Positions 25,401-36,920 are shown, counted from the stretch's first letter. The stretch: 64,000 nt of DNA from Alentia gelatinosa (GCA_950022655.1 OX465580.1:122061016-122125015); one strand, 5' to 3'. The notes: generated from the letters alone by a model not told the origin. Numbers and translations: made by a program.

Positions 25401-28400
25401 CGGCAGTTTGCGTTTCATTAGAAGGTGCAGTCATGCAAGAACAGCACTTGGGATACAAGCGGCACCAACAGTGGCAGAACCCGTTTCATCAGTTCAGTGG
25501 CTCTCGCTGTTAGTGCCACTGTGGAGCTGCTGTAAGCGAGAGGGTCTACCCTCTCGTTGGTTACGTGTACAGAAGGTTTTCACCCACTTTCCATAGGAAT
25601 TAAGCAATGAAATTTTCACCTGAGTAAGGCATATAGATATAGCCTATAATCGTACCAAATATGAAATAAATAGGCCATGCCGTTCCGAAGTCATCGGCGT
25701 TTGAATTTTTTACTCCCTCCGTGCGTTTGCGTTGGTCGCTGTTCTTTTTCACTCCCTCTGTAGTGCGGCGGCGTTTCGGCTGTTCTTTTTGTCTCCCCCT
25801 TAGGCCAGCGGGAAGTGCAGTATTTGCTATGACAAAATTCAAACGCCGATATCTTCAGAACGGCGTGGCCGTTCATCTTCATATTTGGTACGATTATAGG
25901 TTATATATATACCCTACTCGTGTAAAAATTTCATTGCTTAATTCTTATGGGATGCGGTGAAATTCGACGTCATACCGGCCCGTTGACAAATAAATTCGAA
26001 TGTCAAACGCATGTGCATAGCGAGAGCTGTGCCAACAGTGAGAGCTAGTCACACCTCAACAGCGAGAGCACTGATGAAACGCGAATTTGGGCTTGCCACT
26101 GTTGGTGCCACTGTTGGAGCCACTGTTCCAGTCCTACCTCTCGCTTTGACCCCCCTACTAGTGAAACAGCCCCCTGTTTCACTAGTCTTGTGACATGTCT
26201 GTGAAACCATACAGACATTGGGGTAGTCTAGTTTCGTGATAACGCAAGTAGCTGCGATTAGGTAAAAACAGACCCCAAACATAAGAATTAGACAAATCTA
26301 CACATCATGGACCTGTTTCACTAGTTTCGTGACAAAAGCAGCACCAACAGTGGAAGTAAGAACGAACAAGACAAAGTCTAATGTCTAGTTCTTATGAAAC
26401 CGGACACACCATCTAGACGCCATCTAGACATGTCACGAAACTAGTGAAACAGGTCCCAGGACCCTACTGGGATTGCTGCAATTCACCGCAATTCACTGCA
26501 AGTCACCGGGGAGCAATCCTCTGTCTACCTTCCCGGTGCCGGGACTGCTTTAAGTCACTAGCTCTGTTACACCGCTGCACCGTCCCCGGCAGTCCTGGTG
26601 CACCGTAACTCACCTTGGTGAGCCCTAAGTTGCAGACATATTTGGGGCCGAGTGGAGCAAAGGCCATAAAAAGTAATAAAAAGTCCACGTTCAGTTACAG
26701 TTTGAGTTGAATTGGCTGCCGTGGCTGTCGGGCTGATAGTGTAAACGTAGCATCAGAATTATTAATCAGTATACCGTTGGATATTCAATAGTTAGCTAAC
26801 ACTAAACTTTGAAACATTTGGTTAGAATAAAACAGAGCCTTGGTTTCACACAGAAATTCTTGGAAAGGATTGCTAGAATTGAAACTTTTAATTTTATCAA
26901 TTGTTTCCTTATTTCATAAGCCCAACGTGGAACCGCACTACTTTTATAATCCTATTAGAAGATAATTAGAATAAGGCAAATTATTTAGCTCAGGTTAAAA
27001 GTGGGTGCATTTCCTAAACACAAGGCACCCTACTGTTCAGGGGCTGCTATCACCTCCTGCAATTCTATCATGATGCATTAAATATTATAATTATGTAGGA
27101 GACTTCACAAAATTGTGAATTTACCCAAAAAAATTGAGAATTTACCCACTTTTCAGCTTTTGCTTACCATGACCAGCTGAGATCCTCAACCTGAGAGTTA
27201 GAACATAATCTAGACTTGCTCAAGTCTTTGATTATGAACATTCATTAAATGATTAAACACAATCAGAATAAAGTTCATCATAATATGTATCCTTCTCTGA
27301 CTGGCCCATCGAGGAGGGTAGCTATAGGATGCAGGGACTGGAGCCAGTCTAAATATAATCCAATGGCTACTTGCAATCAGATACTCACTAACCCTTTTCT
27401 TCTTAATCTCTCCGATGGCCAAACCTTTTATTATGGCACATTTTGACTATCATGATTTATTTTTCAATTTTATTCTGTCTGATGGTTTCATCATGATGTC
27501 CTTGATGTAATAGCTGTGTCATCTTTTATCAATGATACTCTTTGTTACAATTAGACCATCGTCAAATACCTGAGGGAGTCTAAAAAAAAAAGCAAACCTA
27601 ACATAAACCTTTGAATATTTGAATAACCAAGGAAATATATTCAACACTTACCTATTGTCAAGCCATAGATAGCGCAGTAGACCACAAGTAATGGGTAGCT
27701 TGTTATGCTTCCGGAGAGGATAGACGAAGCACCAGATATAAAGATGCTTCCACAAAATAGATAAATACGGTTCACACATCGGAAGTTCCCAACTACACCA
27801 GACAATGCTCTGCCGATTGTCTCTGTGATCCCACTGATTGACACCAAGAAAGGAGCATAGTTCTTAGGGAAGTTTAATGTGGTGCACTTAACAGTCAATG
27901 AGGTATACACTCCAGACACACCACAATATGTAAGGAACCAGAATATTATTGTGATCCAAGGAGCCATTTTTCTGAGGATAGAAAAACTGAACATTTGTCG
28001 TAATGATGTTGTGAATGCATGAAGACAGTTTGTTTCCTGATTAGTGTTAACCTGGCTTGTTTTTATCGTACTCTCTTGCTGCATGAGTGGACGTAGGAAC
28101 AGGGCCATTGGGATGCTATTGAGGACAGCTCCTGATGCCATGAGAACCATCCCTCTCCAGCCGTATTCATCCATGAGTAACTGTGCGATAGGAGGGAAGA
28201 TAAACACTCCCATACTCCCACCGCTCACTGCGATGGCAGCCGCAACGGAGCGATGACGCTCAAAATACTTCTGAACAAGTACTGAAGAAGGCAGACATTG
28301 GAAACCCATACCTATACCTAGATGAAAACATAGATGAAGCGTAACAGAGGTGAATACCCATAGTCAGTTTAGATTTTTATTGATTACAAGGCATGTCACT

Positions 28401-31400
28401 GCATGGTATAATGCCAGTAAGAAGTAATCTATAGCACTGGTGCTATGAAATACAAAGAAACTGGATGCACATGGAAGGTCAGAATTATCGCTTACTGTTT
28501 AAGAGACAATCATAGAGATGTTAAAAGGGGCTTGTTTAAAGGGGGGCGTTCACCAACCACGACAAGGCTACGACAAGTGCCGACACGATAGTTCCAATTG
28601 GCGCCTTGTCGCAGCCTTGTTGTGAGAAGGGGGGGGGGGGGGGGTCTGCGACGGCGTTGTCGGGGCGTGTCATAGACGTCGCTGGTTCCCGTAAAAAAGA
28701 CACCCATGGTACCTACACACTACGACAGTGATATCGAGTAAACCAGAACACTCTACAACAAGAGTCCAGTCTTGGGAAAAATCGAACATGTTCGGTGTAG
28801 TTGTAGCCTTGTCGGGAGGCTCCCAACAAGCTTCCAATCGTAGCCCAATTGTAGCCTTGTCGTGGCCTTGTCGTAGACTCTTGTCGGGAACTGGGGTCCA
28901 CCAGCCATGACATGGCCTTCAGTCGTAGGCCAGTCGTGGACCTTGTCGGGAACCCATTGTCGTAGCCTTGTCGTGGTTTGGTGGATACTCCCCTTAAGGC
29001 CAGCCTCCACCTCCACCGATGGTCTACGACATACTTCCAGATAGCTATGATTTGAAATGCCCTATTGGGAGGTCCCTGATAGTTTGAAATCGTGGACATG
29101 GTTTGAAATTGTAGAGCTTAGAAATGCCTTTGGAAGACCAAAAACATAATCCATGGTCACGATTGCCTCAGAGCAAGGCACCGATTGGAACTTTCTTGTC
29201 TGCTCTTGTCGTAGCCTTGTCATGGTTGGTGGACGCCCCCCCTTAAGAGGGTGCGTCCACCAACCACGACAAGGCTACGACAAGTGCAGACATGAAAGTT
29301 CCAATCGCAGCCTTGTCGCAGCCTTGTCGTGAGAAGAGCATTGTCGGGACAGCGGTGTCGGGGCATGTCGTAGACGTTACCGGTTTCCGTAAAAAAGGCG
29401 CCCATGGTTCCGACACACTACGATAATGATATAAAGGAAACCACAACACTCCACGACAAAGGTCCAGTCGTAGCAAAAATCGAACATGTTCGATATTGTC
29501 ATGGCCTTGTAGGAGGGTCTCCGACAGGCCCCCGACAAGCTTCGTGTCGCAGCCTGTCGGGGCCTTGTCGTAGCCTCTTGTCGGGAACTATGTTCCACCA
29601 ACCACGACAAGGCTACGACAGGCCTTCCAATCGTAGAGCTGTCGTGGACCTTGTCGGAAAGCCATTGTCGCAGCCTTGTCGTGGTTGGTGGACGCACCCC
29701 CTTAGGGTGGTGTCAACCTACCGTGACAAGGCTACGACAAGCGCCGACAAGAAAGTTCCAATCGGCGCTTGTCGCAGCCTTGTCGTAAGAAGGGGGACTT
29801 TATGACAGCGGTGTTGGGGCATGTCGGGAAGTGCACGCTCCACCAAGATTTCCTATCGTAGGCCTCTGCGACACGCTCCCGACACGCCATGACACTCCAG
29901 TCGTAGGAAAATTCGAACATGTTCGATTTGGTTGTAACCTTGTTGGAAGGCTCCCGATAAGCTTTCAGTCGCCACCTATCGTGGCCTTTTCGTGGCCTTG
30001 TCGTAGACTCTTGTCAGGAACTGGGGTCCACCAGCCATGACAAGGCTACGACAAGCCTTCCAATCATAGGCCTGTCGTGGACCTTGTCGGAAAGCAACTG
30101 TCGTAGCCTTGTCGTGGTTGGTGGACGACCGCCTTAAAGGGTGTACATGTATACATGTACGGTCCTAGATTATTAAACGGGCCCCTGGGTACACATCCAA
30201 ATGATGAACAAGGCGGTGAATAACTTTCAAATATGGTGAATCAGGATTTAATCATGGGAGTGGGGGTTACTAAAACCGTATTTCTTGATTAAAGTCTTTA
30301 AGAATGCAATATATCATGAATTATCAATATTGTACATCGGAGAAATACGGGTTTTTAGTGAACACAAATGTCTTCAACGGGATATTAATATGTAGGGCAT
30401 AGTTTTAAGGGAAAGAGCGTACCTCAGAATACAGATTTCCAGCTTGCTCTGGTGTGTTAAAAGCTGCTAAGGTTGCAAAGCAATTTCTTGTCAAGCGCAA
30501 TTTAGAGATTAATGTTAATTGAAAAACTAAAATCTTCAATCAAAAAGGGATAGATTAAATTCTTTACCTGTGATTATAGAGAAGAAGGTATAGAGGCACG
30601 CTGCGTTTGGTGCAAATGCTGTGGCTGTTAATCCACTGGCCATCATAAGTCCACCAACAAAGGTAACTTGGCGAACTGTCCATCTTGCCAAGAATGGGCC
30701 AGTTAATAAACCTTTAAACAAATGCATAGATAACTTACTGTACAACATGAAAGTAATATCAATATCTTTAGTATCCATCGTATACAAAGCCCCCATTGAA
30801 AATGTATGGGGACTCAGTAAACCACCACACATTGTATAAAACCGGCCAGATACCATACCTGTGGTATACGGATTCTAACCTGTGGTATACGGCCTCAAAA
30901 CCATGGTATACGGGCAAAATAGTCCCTTTTGCTATAAAGCAAAGAAATAGTCCCTATTGCTATACTCTTTAATATGGCAATTACTGGGTTTAATATTTCA
31001 TTCGAAATAATGGATAATAAATACAACAAACGATGATTATGTGGATAGCCGGCTCTGTAAACCATTCGAGGTTAACGTCGTAATACACTCGCTAGCGCTC
31101 GTGTATTACTACGCGTCAACCTCTCGTGGTTTACGGCCGCCTGTCCACAAAACCATCGATTATTGTCTATATATACCACATCAAGCTCGCTGACTTGAAT
31201 TACGTGCCTTTGGCTATGAGAAATAAGAATGGAAAATTGTAATACATGTATTTGGATATGAATATTAACCCCAAATATGCGACGGAATTTTCACATGCAG
31301 CCACAGACAATAGAACGAGCAAAAGTGATTTTGAATAAACATCATCAGGCACAAGAATATATTTATATGATTCGGACAAAACATATAAGTGTATGCCCTT

Positions 31401-32894
31401 ATCTTATAGGCATCGCTTATATATCATGTTATTGCGCCATGCCTGAATGGTTATGATTGCTGCACAACTGAATCATTAACAGTTACTGATATAACACTCA
31501 GAACCCATTGCTAGTAATTCGTTTTCTTCTTTTACATAAGTTTATGAGTCTATGAACAATGAGCTTGATATCACTAACAATATCTGGAAGCTACCGTATC
31601 TTTATTTTTCACAAAATTTATAAACTGCTCATATTTTCCTGTTTAGGCATTTCTCAAATCATTTAGCAGTACAAATGTACTTTACATAACCAAACATGGG
31701 TGGCACATCCACCTTCGGCTCGACATGGTTTCATTCAGAATTTCAGAAAATTTATATGTACTTTCGTGTCCAAGTGAAACTGCACTTTTAAATAACGATG
31801 TCTCAAATATGTTTGCTGTATGTTTTGTCTTCTTTTTCCCGTGCCCCTGTCCCTTCTGAAATCACCCATCACAAACACTGGTATGGCCCACAGAAAAGTA
31901 CCATGTGAAAGAATATGCGAGAGATCAAGTTTTAAAGTAGAATAGTAAGAAATAAATTGATGAGTGTTTAGCCTGTGTCCTAGCTCGCGATCGAGTTTGG
32001 AGTGTGCAGTAATGTGACCGAGGCCATAGCCAAGTAAATATTCTGGAGTAATCCAAAGGAGATAGATGGGGACTCAGACCAAGTACGAATATGATTCTGA
32101 TTTCAACTTAGCCTGTAAGAATTTATCTGTTTATTACCCGTTGATTATGAGTTACAAAATTCGCATGCCTGTTGATTGCGAGTTTCTAATGTTAAGCCTA
32201 TGGAAGTTCATACCAGACTAAGATAATGGGACAGAGAGCACACTTAGTAGCATGCAGTATTTCATATTCCTATATACCTATGGCTGTACACTCTATGCTT
32301 ACACCACGCTCTGGGGGGTGGAGTAACTATCTGATACTACCCAAGGTTGGTATACTACCCAAGGTTGCCGTATACTACCCAAGGTTGACATTTAGACCAA
32401 TCAGATTGTCTCTTATTAAACCACATTTGAAGGTATATAGGAATAGGGAAACCAAGTACCAGTAAAAGGAAGTCAAAATTACTCGGTAAGGCTTGGAAAA
32501 ATTACTGCCCGCGGCCAGGGCCTTGGGCAGTAATTTTTCCAAGCCTTACCTCGTAACTTTGACTTCCTTTCACCGGAACATAGTTTCCCTCTAGTATTCT
32601 AAACAACATAAGACATAATTACAGTTAAAAATAATCTCAAGGGACAGGACCTACCTGATAAGTAACAAAGTCCGGCTTGTATAGATATTACCCAGGCGGT
32701 ACCGGTAGTAGAAAGATCCTCGAAATGCAGCCGGAACTCTTCGTACAGTATCCCATATACAGAGAAAACGCCACCATTTAGCAGGTTAAGGATAAATGCT
32801 GCGAAGACGACCATCCACCCCCAACCCCCATCAGGAGCTGGTGTACTTTGTCTGGTGTCTTTTTGCATGGTGTGGGTGAAAGGACCAACAAATT
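22457..32894 (-). CDS. Monocarboxylate-transporter-family (SLC16) membrane transporter, five coding exons
   Basis: Exons (minus): 32894-32655 (ATG at 32868), 30711-30568, 28317-27652, 24100-23975 and 22623-22457. All four introns are GT-AG and phase 1, and the joined CDS is 1317 nt, 438 aa. Exon 1 encodes the family signature PDGGWGW (residues 12-18) at the start of TM1. Exon 2 is 144 nt and covers TM2-3. Exon 3 begins GIGMGF, carries YFERHRS with VSGGSMGVFIFP (the second SLC16 signature), then a long loop and TM7-10 with GITETIGRALSG. Exons 4 and 5 give GLGATIVVDLMG and the TM12 end SGNYATPFYILG. Twelve TM segments are expected. Family members move monocarboxylates or similar solutes across the plasma membrane; the substrate is not predictable. 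It looks closest to the SLC16A9/12/13/14 type. The 26-nt leader before the ATG follows an acceptor, so a non-coding exon lies upstream. Confidence 0.93.
22700..23930. other. Last intron of the SLC16 gene, no features beyond AT-rich repeats
   Basis: The intron between exons 4 and 5 holds ATT/TA-rich low-complexity sequence at 23260-23400. No coding or structured element is recognised. Confidence 0.5.
24390..26190. repeat. Two tandem copies of a unit of about 860-886 bp, in an SLC16 intron
   Basis: Units run from about 24480 and 25345. Anchors include CTATTTCACTAG/CTGTTTCACTAG (856 bp apart), GCGTTTGAATTTTTTACTCC (24811 and 25697) and TACTCGTGTAAAAA (about 884 bp apart). Each unit contains TTTCAT(C/T)A(G/T)-type motifs, short repeats of CCACTGTTGGTG, and an inverted core of CAATGAAATTTT...ATATAACC. 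The same core recurs as an inverted pair at 35080-35400. This is a non-autonomous repeat of unknown class. Confidence 0.65.
26195..27640. other. SLC16 intron 3 remainder
   Basis: A partial third relative of the 24-26 kb repeat is seen at 26310-26345 and 26430-26455 (GTTTCACTAG/CTAGTGAAAC). The block 26640-26750 is the second copy of the repeat at 21590-21705. The rest shows nothing recognisable. Confidence 0.4.
28538..28997. mobile_element. Short TIR element, family 1, copy A
   Basis: Starts AAAGGGGGGCGTTCACCAAC and ends as its inverted complement GGTTTGGTGGATACTCCCCTT, with TTAA at both flanks. The interior has many copies of CCTTGTCGTAGCCTTGTCG and its complement, and a central TCGAACATGTTCG palindrome. 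It has no coding capacity and lies in SLC16 intron 2. The TTA/TAA flank would fit PIF/Harbinger-type 3-bp duplications; that is inference. Confidence 0.75.
29000..29100. mobile_element. End of a related TIR element
   Basis: AGGCCAGCCTCCACCTCCAC followed by GATGGTCTACGACATACTTCC is the inverted counterpart of 41110-41215, where CCATCGTGGTAGGTGGG lies by GGCCGGCCTTTAA. Both are ends of the same short element family. Confidence 0.5.
29150..29245. mobile_element. TIR element family 1, partial copy
   Basis: Only one end is present: CACCGATTGGAACTTTCTTG through CTTGTCATGGTTGGTGGACG and CCCCCCCTTAA. Confidence 0.6.
29246..29697. mobile_element. TIR element family 1, copy B
   Basis: Begins GGTGCGTCCACCAACCACGA and ends TCGTGGTTGGTGGACGCACC, flanked by TTA on both sides. 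It is full length, about 450 bp, with the central TCGAACATGTTCGA palindrome present. Confidence 0.8.
29698..30134. mobile_element. TIR element family 1, copy C
   Basis: Abuts copy B. Its left arm is mutated (GTCAACCTACCGTGACAAGG) and its right arm is well preserved (GCCTTGTCGTGGTTGGTGGA), followed by CCGCCTTAA. It carries the GAAGTGCACGCTCCACC internal block also found in the copy at 40.4 kb. Confidence 0.75.
30776..31170. repeat. Dispersed repeat ending in a long palindrome (copy 1)
   Basis: About 395 bp matching 37618-38012 in the same orientation: ATCGTATACAAAG(C/A)CCCCATTG, three GTGGTATACGG blocks, then a palindrome centred at about 31093. Palindrome arms are GTAAACCATTCGAGGTTAAC and its inverted partner, around a CTCGCTAGCGCTCG centre. 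It lies in SLC16 intron 1, close to the acceptor of exon 2 (30711). Confidence 0.8.
31180..32450. other. SLC16 intron 1, no recognised elements
   Basis: AT-rich and non-coding. A short GTATACTACCCAAGGTTG triplication lies at 32335-32390. Confidence 0.4.
32468..32567. repeat. Near-perfect 43-bp-arm hairpin
   Basis: The left arm GGAAGTCAAAATTACTCGGT... pairs with the right arm ending ...GTAACTTTGACTTCC. Only about three positions in 43 are unpaired, around a 14-nt GC-rich loop (GCGGCCAGGGCCTT). It lies about 90 bp inside SLC16 intron 1 from the exon 1 donor. It may be a small foldback element; pre-miRNA-like geometry is possible but unproven. Confidence 0.8.
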
Positions 32895-34307
32895 CTGTAT
32901 GAATATAAAAAAACACATCATCAGAAATAAAGATAGGTAAACATAGGCAATACGAAACAGATTTGTAACGCACACTTATGCAACAGTCCAACCATAAATA
33001 ATGTATATGTGAACCTATTGCTGTTAAGCATGAAGCTAGGCAATACGTTCTGCACCAGCGTATTATGACTTCGATATTTACAAATATGACATGGTAACAT
33101 GGCGCTGACAGGCTTTACATTGTTTGGTAGGATTTGACAATAATTATAAATTATTAGTAATTTATCAACACATGTTCTTATTACTATTAACACCAAACCT
33201 TTACGTTCTAGTATTCACTGCGGGCCGGCAGATGGGACTTCTCACACACCAGTGGCAAACACTGGTTACTAGTGGCAACTCACAAAAGGCACCAGCGGCA
33301 CTCAGACTATAAATACCCGATTAAATTTAACGTTAGGCTTACACAGATGGCCGATAAGGGTTGTCACTAAACTACTGCAACGCAACCAGTCGCTATCGTG
33401 TCACTACGCCCGTTAACGGACGTCCTACAGCCTATTGAAACGGGTCCCAGGTACCTGATCATTTCTCCCATTTGCCGTCCCCGTTATCACCTTCATACTT
33501 CTGACTAAGACTTATAAAAAGTCCCAAATAGGGCTAAATATATGGTACATAATTTTTATCAATACTCTAGACATGCAACGATATGTCACTAGTATGATCT
33601 GTTATCAACAAGTTTTATCAAATACTTTTTAAAGAGTTTCATGTCTAAGAAATACAAACTTTTTATGTCCAATCTCGTGTTTGATCAATTACGATTGTAA
33701 CCCTTTTTATAATCATTAAAAGATGATTGATCGATTAACTCTGATTCTGGGCCCTGTTTTTCAGTCAAGACATAATCGCCCAACGATACCCTAAGATGTC
33801 TCCACGATTGCAAGACAATTTGTAAGACACAAAATGGCTGGTGTACTATAGACAGTGTCTCAGCACGGCACGTTCCATCGCCGCGAAAATAGGCCTTTTT
33901 CCGCAGGCTGGTGTCGCACCTTATCTTCTTGGTTACGCAATGCATGCAGCCAAGCAAACACCTGGTAACGTATTCTTTACCATTGGATGACTGAGTCTAT
34001 GAGCGTAATACGTTTATAATACCCATGTATGTTATTTCTAGAAAACTTAAAGCGGTTCTATCCTACTCTATGGTATATCAGCTTTAATTTGGTAGGTTAA
34101 ACACATATCAATACTTCAGATATTATAAGATAAAATAGAAACAATGTACACAGGTAGCAGAGATATACTGGTATGGGCCTGGCCACTACAGGCTTATCCT
34201 TCCCTCTGGAATAACCAAAACAATTATCATATAATAGTATATAGATATGTATACATGTATATATAAAAATATTGTATATTGTATACATAAATATGTTGTA
34301 TGTCTTA

Positions 34308-34312
<5 letters not shown>

Positions 34313-34366
<54 letters not shown>
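34313..34366. repeat. (TA)n microsatellite
   Basis: Uninterrupted AT alternation of about 54 bp inside the long inverted-repeat structure. Confidence 0.9.
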
Positions 34367-34369
<3 letters not shown>

Positions 34370-34954
34370 TTTTACAAAAAACCCCGCTTAGATATTACAA
34401 AAAATATATCCAACTATTTTTAGAAAAAGGAAATATATTGGATTATTTCTTAGGAATATGTCTTGCCCTAATTCTTTTAAAGATGTTGTTTCAATAGAAA
34501 GAGGTGATTACATTTGACTGTGGGCTTATAAAATTAACTACTTTGTTATAACTGAGTATTTCTTATAACCTGTTTTGCATATAAAGCTTTGAAGACCTGT
34601 AAGGAATTATTTTTTGGCTTATCAAAATCAAGACAATTATCAACTCTAAAGTTTAGACAACCAGTCCTAATTTGAAGAATACCCTCGCTTGTTCTAACAC
34701 CGTTATCTGGAAGAAAACAACACTTCTGCATTCATACCCGCCACTCACACCCTATGTGTGAAAGCCTTGGCCGCAGTCGGACAGCCCAATGTTTGGCCGA
34801 ACGGCCACGTTGTCATGTAACATGACCGCATGGCGGCGCTGAATGGAAAAACAGCTATTGTCGTTGCCTAAGACAGGTATAGAACTGTCTTAGGTTCTAT
34901 ACTGCAAAGACTGCCCAGTAAGAGTTCCAGGGTAGCTTGCACCTGGAAGTGGAA

Positions 34955-35025
34955 AGCCAGTGGTTAAGTGGTTCGAGTGCCTGCCTCAGTATCTGAAGGT
35001 AGGGAGTTCGATCGCTGCCCAAGTC
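34955..35025 (+). repeat. tRNA-like promoter segment (probable tRNA-derived SINE head)
   Basis: It has a box-A-like TGGTTAAGTGGTTCGAGTGC and, about 35 bp on, a box-B-like GGGAGTTCGATCGCT. It does not fold as a convincing complete tRNA and is embedded in repeat sequence that recurs inverted at 35890-36055. I call it a pol III-type SINE relic rather than a functional tRNA. Confidence 0.45.
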
Positions 35026-35084
35026 CAACTTTTTTTCTTTCAACTTGACTGCCTCTTGGTTGTACTGTCTACCAACTTTCCGTT

Positions 35085-35405
35085 GGAATTTAAGAATGAA
35101 ATTTTAACACGAGTAAGGGGGACATATAACCTATAATCGGCCTTTGAATTTCGTCATAGCAATCGTCTGCTCTGGCGGTCATTGCACCCTCCCACCTCCC
35201 AGTGCCAGTGAATGTCGAGGTCACTGCATAAATTAGGGTCACGTGAGGGTAGGGCTACACTGGCCACCAGAGCAGACGATTTCTATGATGAAATTCAAAC
35301 GCCTATATCTTCGGGACGGTGCGCACGATTTTCTTTATTTTTGGGACGATTGTAGGTTATATGTATACCTTACTCATGTTAAAATTTCATTGCTTAATTC
35401 CTACG
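35085..35405. repeat. Inverted pair of the 24-26 kb repeat core
   Basis: TTAAGAATGAAATTTTAACA...ATATAACCTATAATCG and its inverted partner CGATTGTAGGTTATATG...TTAAAATTTCATTGCTTAATTC flank a GC-richer centre. The centre has a second inverted pair, CAATCGTCTGCTCTGG/CCAGAGCAGACGATT. The same core appears in each unit of the SLC16 intron tandem repeat. Confidence 0.65.
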
Positions 35406-35909
35406 GAAAATGAAGTTGCGCATTCTGTACGACATGTCCATAAATGTCTTAGGTCTAAGACACTTTGGAAGACATTTGGAACCACGTGACCCTAAAGATG
35501 TCTTATCTATAGTACACCTGGCTGCAGCCTAAGTGCTCTTGACAGACAATCGTTGGCCGATCCCCAAAGATGTCTTATCTATTGTACACTGACAGCTGTA
35601 AGATATCTTACAAAGAGGATATCGTGACTGAAAAACAGGGTGCTGGGCCTTGTTTCTTAGTCACGCTAATTTATGCGGCGACCTAGACATTGTCCCCAGG
35701 GAAATTCAATTTACACTTAGTACATAATAGCAGACTTTAGACTCTACATTACACCTGATGAAGCCCAAACCATAAAGGCCAAAACGTTGTGTCTTTTTCA
35801 AACTACAAAACTAATGTAAACAAAAGTATTAATAAACATATCTAGAAATGGTTTGTTGGGTATGTGAAATTTTCAAATTGAAATTAAAAGAAAAAAATTT
35901 AGACATAGA

Positions 35910-35972
35910 CAGGTATCGAACCCCCAATCATCAGGTTCTGAGGAAGGTGCTCTAACCACTTCACCACAAATA
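35910..35972 (-). repeat. tRNA-like promoter segment, opposite orientation
   Basis: Read on the minus strand it gives TGGTGAAGTGGTTAGAGC (box A-like), then GGGGGTTCGATACC (box B-like). It is the inverted partner of the plus-strand copy at 34955-35025 and probably part of the same SINE-like family. Confidence 0.45.
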
Positions 35973-36599
35973 TTTCACTCCTAGGTATAAGCTACCCTGA
36001 ATCTGGTACTGGGCAGTCTTTGCAGTATAGAACCTGAGACAGTTCTATACTTGTCTTAGACAAGGACATTTTTAGCGGCGATCGAACGTGGCACGCTGAG
36101 ACACTGTCTATAGTACACCCGCCATTTTGTGTCTTGCAAATTGTCTTCCAATCGCAGAGATGTCTCAGGGTATCGTTGGCAGATTATGTCGTGACTGAGA
36201 AACAGGGCCCTGGATTTGACCCATTTCTTTTGTAGCTTCAGGCATGCATATATGCATTTAACGACATAGTTCGTGCTAGTGGATTTCGAAATAGGATTGA
36301 CCCATTTGTTATGTATTGGGGAGTCTATTTACCAAGACATCTCACTGTCTGACGTTATTCATAAAATAATTTATCAAAGTGAATGGGAATACAAAATGAA
36401 CTTGTTCAAAATGTTTGTAACATCTTTTGTACCACGGTCCTAGTACACAAGTTCGTGGTTTTACTAAAATGATCCCATGTACAGGGGCGACAGAACATTT
36501 TGGAAGTAGGGGGGGGGGCAAACTGAAAAATTGCTGACTTTTTTCTTGGTATGAAGTCAGACTTGGACATTGGCCTGTTCCACTGGATTTACCGTAAAT

Positions 36600-36820
36600 C
36601 TGCGAAAAGTTTGTGGAAAGTCAGTTCTTAGCCTTCATTACACGCAAAAACTTCAGACTTTGTTATTTTTCCACAGTGAAAAGTCAGAGCTTAGCCATCA
36701 TTGCCCAGTCAAAGGTCAGACTTAAACACTTCTCCGTGGTGAAAGGTCAGGCTTAGCCATCATTGCACGCTAAGTCAGACATCTTTCCACGGTTAAAGGT
36801 CAGGGCTTAGCTCCTTAGCA
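36600..36820. repeat. Degenerate tandem repeat, unit about 65-70 bp
   Basis: Three to four units contain TTTCCACGGTGAAAGGTCAG, then GCTTAGCCATCATTGCACGC, with substitutions and small indels. Confidence 0.65.
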
Positions 36821-36920
36821 GGTTCTATGCTCCAGTTGTAAAGGCTCAAACGGTTGTTTCTGAAAAAAAATCATACAAGTTCTCCTTTCAAGTCACAAAT
36901 CCTGGTGAAACTCTCTTATT

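Larger units (their letters stand above)
33749..36210. mobile_element. Long inverted-repeat structure with about 130-bp terminal arms, nested
   Basis: The left end GGGCCCTGTTTTTCAGTCA and following 33749-33873 (ATAATCGCCCAACGATACCC, AAATGGCTGGTGTACTATAG, GTGTCTCAGCACG) are mirrored by 36085-36210 ending GTGACTGAGAAACAGGGCCC. A further pair of similar ends meets at 35620-35665 (GTGACTGAAAAACAGGG next to GGGCCTTGTTTCTTAGTCAC). More than one element with the same termini is therefore nested or abutting. No transposase is visible. Confidence 0.7.

Noticed and set aside
34955..35025. Functional tRNA gene
   Set aside because: Box A and B-like motifs are present, but the acceptor and anticodon arms do not form convincingly and the sequence is part of an inverted repeat.
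36600..36820. CRISPR-like repeat array
   Set aside because: Units are degenerate, there are no unique spacers, and the genome is eukaryotic. It is a simple tandem repeat.
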